Positions 24,339-25,936 of a stretch of 25,936 bases of DNA are shown here, piece by piece. The notes beneath the pieces are model-generated. The model saw nothing but the letters and a program-made list of their open reading frames with translations. It was not told where the DNA came from and did no database searches. The stretch is from NCBI GenBank assembly GCA_020629335.1, contig JAHDDN010000018.1:1-25936 (forward strand), given 5' to 3'. Both the position numbers and the translations under genes were made by a program. Position 1 is the stretch's first letter. Each line of letters opens with the position of its first letter. Source of the stretch: Chitinophagales bacterium (GTDB lineage Bacteria > Bacteroidota > Bacteroidia > Chitinophagales > UBA2359).

Positions 24339-24534
24339 GGGCGTGCCCCTTATGAGCAAATTCTGTCGCAAGCGTCCCGCTTGTGACAATTTGCTCATAA
24401 GGGTCGGGCTATCCGTTCTTATGCGGCTGTTCAGCAGCTATTACGCTAAGTACTGCTTGTCTCTACGAGCCTTCGCAGTACTAAGCTCCATAAGCTACTT
24501 CTCGACGCCGCATACCACTCCTATCCCTCACGCA
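24339..24534 (+). repeat. R1 structured repeat, copy D
   Basis: A 196-bp element, the shortest. Closing helix GCGTG 24341-24345 with CACGC 24529-24533. Left hairpin arms of 16 bp, 24347-24362 and 24388-24403, with a nested GTCGCAAGC/GCTTGTGAC hairpin in place of the ACCTATGTGT loop. Domain helix TATGCGGC 24420-24427 with GCCGCATA 24507-24514. Third helix AGTACTGC 24449-24456 with GCAGTACT 24475-24482, perfect and longer than elsewhere. Apical hairpin CTC-TAC-GAG. Confidence 0.9.
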
Positions 24535-24585
24535 TTTTTGGGGTAGGTTGTTTGATTCGTACATTCTGATGGAGGATAATGGGAA

Positions 24586-24613
24586 AGGGCCGACAAAATG
24601 AATGGTCGGCCCT
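24586..24613. repeat. GC-rich hairpin
   Basis: AGGGCCGAC and GTCGGCCCT form a perfect 9-bp stem with a 10-base loop. A weaker GGCCG/CGGCC hairpin follows within 45 bp. They may be remnants of the nested hairpin of an R1-type element, since GGGCCGAC also closes that loop in copy E, but no R1 body is attached. Confidence 0.4.
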
Positions 24614-24784
24614 GACAAAAAGAGATGTAAAATGGCCGTGTTATGGATCGGCCTGTAAAAAAGTGAAGATTTTTAAAGCTTTATTAGTTTTTGAATGCTA
24701 TACCCATCCTTGTGGAAAAATCAATTGAGTGTGTAACAAATTTAGGGAAAACGTATAATTAGGCTGCTAAAGGTTCATAAGTAG

Positions 24785-24875
24785 CTAAGGAACGTTTAAA
24801 AAATAATTTCCACCTTTAGCAACTCATCTTTTGTACCAATACTTCGTTGAAAAGCCTTGCCGATGCGCTGCATCG
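24785..24875 (+). repeat. R2 repeat, copy 6, truncated
   Basis: These 91 bp match 14618-14708 with three differences, from CTAAGGAACG through the GATGCGCTGCATCG stem. The right half of the element is missing; the sequence then continues into the small secreted-protein gene. Confidence 0.85.
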
Positions 24876-25034
24876 ACAGCATTCCTTACAGGACAGGCCA
24901 TTAGGTATACAATCACCGAAATTAACAGTGTATAGATTACTGTTAGGATCATCACATTGAGCTAGAGTGTTTAGCATTGAGAATGATAGCAGGCTAGTTA
25001 TTAGTAGTATTGTAAAAATTAAGGGTGTTTTCAT
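24816..25034 (-). pseudogene. Small secreted Cys-rich protein, C-terminus replaced by R2 sequence
   Basis: The 72-residue frame starts with a convincing signal peptide (KTPLIFTILLITSLLSFSML, cleavage near NTLAQ) and a short mature part with several Cys (CDDPNSNLYTVNFGDC, then NGLSCKECC). The last residues, roughly from CSASARLFNEVL onward, are read from the R2 repeat at 24785-24875. The original C-terminus therefore seems to be lost, and the product is either a chimera or non-functional. No domain is recognisable. The original protein could have been longer, possibly with its own T9SS tail, but nothing remains to show that. Confidence 0.6.
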
Positions 25035-25090
25035 AATTTAAGTCTTTGTCATTAGTGTAATACTTTTTTTGCCTAAAGGTGATGTTATTT

Positions 25091-25166
25091 ATTTTATAAA
25101 ATGGCCAAAAATAAAGCCCTAATTGAGGTATAAGTAAGAATGTTTTAATCTGGCCATTTATAAAAT
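25091..25166. repeat. Inverted repeat, about 76 bp
   Basis: ATTTTATAAAATGGCCA (25091-25107) and TGGCCATTTATAAAAT (25151-25166) are complementary apart from one missing base. The inner 43 bp are AT-rich and do not match R1-R3. Confidence 0.55.
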
Positions 25167-25385
25167 TACTTCAAATATCAATTAAGTTGGCACAAAGTGC
25201 AAAAACATAAATTGTCATGTCTTCCTGGTTTTTTGTTTTAGATATTGTTTTTTTTTGCTTTTTTAATTGTTTATTTTGTTGTTAATCATTGATTTGTATA
25301 TTTAAATGTATTTTTGATTGATTGTTTTGAAAAATAGTGTTTAAAATGATTTTTTTTTGTAATTTTATCTTTTAGAGGGCTTTGT

Positions 25386-25607
25386 TGCGTGAGGGATGGT
25401 AGTGGTATGTGGCGTTTATGCGGCGACTTACGTAGCTTAGCTGGACGCAGGCTGGCTTTAGCAGACAAGTACAGCTTAGCGTAGTAGGAGCGGCATAGCC
25501 ACATAAGAGCGGACAGCCCGACCTGATTATTTTTTGGGCCATCGTTGGGCCGACACATAGGTACGGCCCTTACATACGATGGCCCAAAAAATAATCGGGG
25601 CACGCCC
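25386..25607 (-). repeat. R1 structured repeat, copy E
   Basis: A 222-bp element in reverse orientation. Closing helix GCGTG 25387-25391 with CACGC 25601-25605. Hairpin arms of 21 bp, 25525-25545 and 25576-25596, with the nested ACACATAGGT loop at 25553-25562. Domain helix TATGTGGC 25406-25413 with GCCACATA 25498-25505. Third helix AGCTG 25439-25443 with CAGCT 25472-25476. Beyond the left end the flank (AATGATAAAT...GCTTGTGCTGCG) resembles sequence found inside the loop of copy C. Confidence 0.9.
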
Positions 25608-25721
25608 TAATTAATGATAAATGCGTAATGCTTAATGATAAATTTTGCTTGTGCTGCGAACTTTGCTTATGTGTCTCTATGTAAATGGGAATAGCTTTAA
25701 TCTTTGTAAATGAGTTCAATG

Positions 25722-25754
25722 AAAAAAGGCTAACTTCTAAAAGAAATTAGCCTT
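25722..25754 (-). terminator. Terminator for the minus-strand T9SS tail
   Basis: AAGGCTAA and TTAGCCTT form an 8-bp stem, extended inside by TTCT/AGAA. The A-run on the left of the + strand gives a U-run for minus-strand transcripts, about 100 bp after the stop codon at 25854. Confidence 0.65.
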
Positions 25755-25853
25755 GAATAATTACTCCAAAATACCGTTTGTTATTTGATCAGCAACCATC
25801 CCTTGCTCCTCCTTTTTTAAGAGGGGAATGTTTTTGGCTATTGAGGTAAAAAC

Positions 25854-25928
25854 TTATTTGATGAGCTTTTGTACGAAATGTTTTTTTTCGCCGAAGAGAT
25901 GGATGTAGTATAAACCGTTATTTATAAA
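25854..25928 (-). pseudogene. C-terminal T9SS sorting-domain tail, upstream frame closed
   Basis: Read on the minus strand, the last 24 codons are FINNGLYYIHLFGEKKHFVQ followed by KLIK and a stop, a typical end of a type A T9SS sorting domain. The codon directly upstream (25929-25931) is TAA, and both other minus-strand frames also meet stops within the last 19 bp of the window. The gene is therefore broken close to its end by a nonsense or frameshift change, or this is a detached remnant. The rest lies outside the window, so the parent protein is unknown. Confidence 0.55.
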
Positions 25929-25936
25929 TTATTGCT

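Noticed and set aside
1..25936. The regularly recurring R1 and R2 copies as a CRISPR array
   Set aside because: Copies are 90-230 bp, spread over 26 kb in both orientations with genes between them, and there are no cas genes.

Overview
The window looks like a chromosome segment of an AT-rich Bacteroidota bacterium, most likely from the Saprospiria or a related lineage. The evidence is two large secreted proteins and a third C-terminal tail with type IX secretion (T9SS) sorting domains, lipoproteins with acidic residues after the lipidated Cys, TTG-N19/20-TAnnTTTG promoters, a futalosine-type menaquinone gene (mqnB) and a carboxy(nor)spermidine polyamine operon. The genus is not determinable from sequence alone. 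I see no rRNA, tRNA, CRISPR array, phage gene or transposase.

Layout. 0.4-6.6 kb is a housekeeping block: a small hypothetical protein and nth on the + strand, convergent with aroB-aroA (shikimate pathway), then fabD with a small ABM-fold protein, then a PTPS/QueD-family gene divergent from mqnB. 6.9-10.5 kb holds a surface-lipoprotein candidate and the operon for carboxy(nor)spermidine dehydrogenase and decarboxylase, with a good Bacteroidota promoter. 10.9-23.4 kb holds two TPR proteins, a 985-residue secreted LRR/TSP3 protein, an unrecognised 479-residue cytoplasmic protein, and a 1,591-residue secreted M43 metalloprotease with many fibronectin-III-like modules. 23.4-25.9 kb is mostly non-coding, with one damaged small secreted-protein gene and a broken T9SS tail.

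The most unusual content lies between the genes. Three families of palindromic repeats fill nearly every larger gap. R1 has five full copies (196-230 bp) and one end fragment. It has a closing helix, a variable long hairpin and a conserved multi-helix domain. In at least four helices the paired sides change together between copies, which is the signature of a structure maintained by selection or by the way it is copied. R2 has six copies of a conserved core (ACTTCGTTGAAAAGCC ... GCCT(T/C)GT) inside an outer palindrome that differs in every copy. R3 has three copies of a short inverted repeat with AAGTACCTGAAT ends; one of them encloses an R2 copy. Copies abut a stop codon (mqnB), a start region (10945 TPR gene) and apparently truncate one small gene. 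R1 is the best candidate here for an undescribed system: a mobile, structured DNA or RNA element without its own protein.
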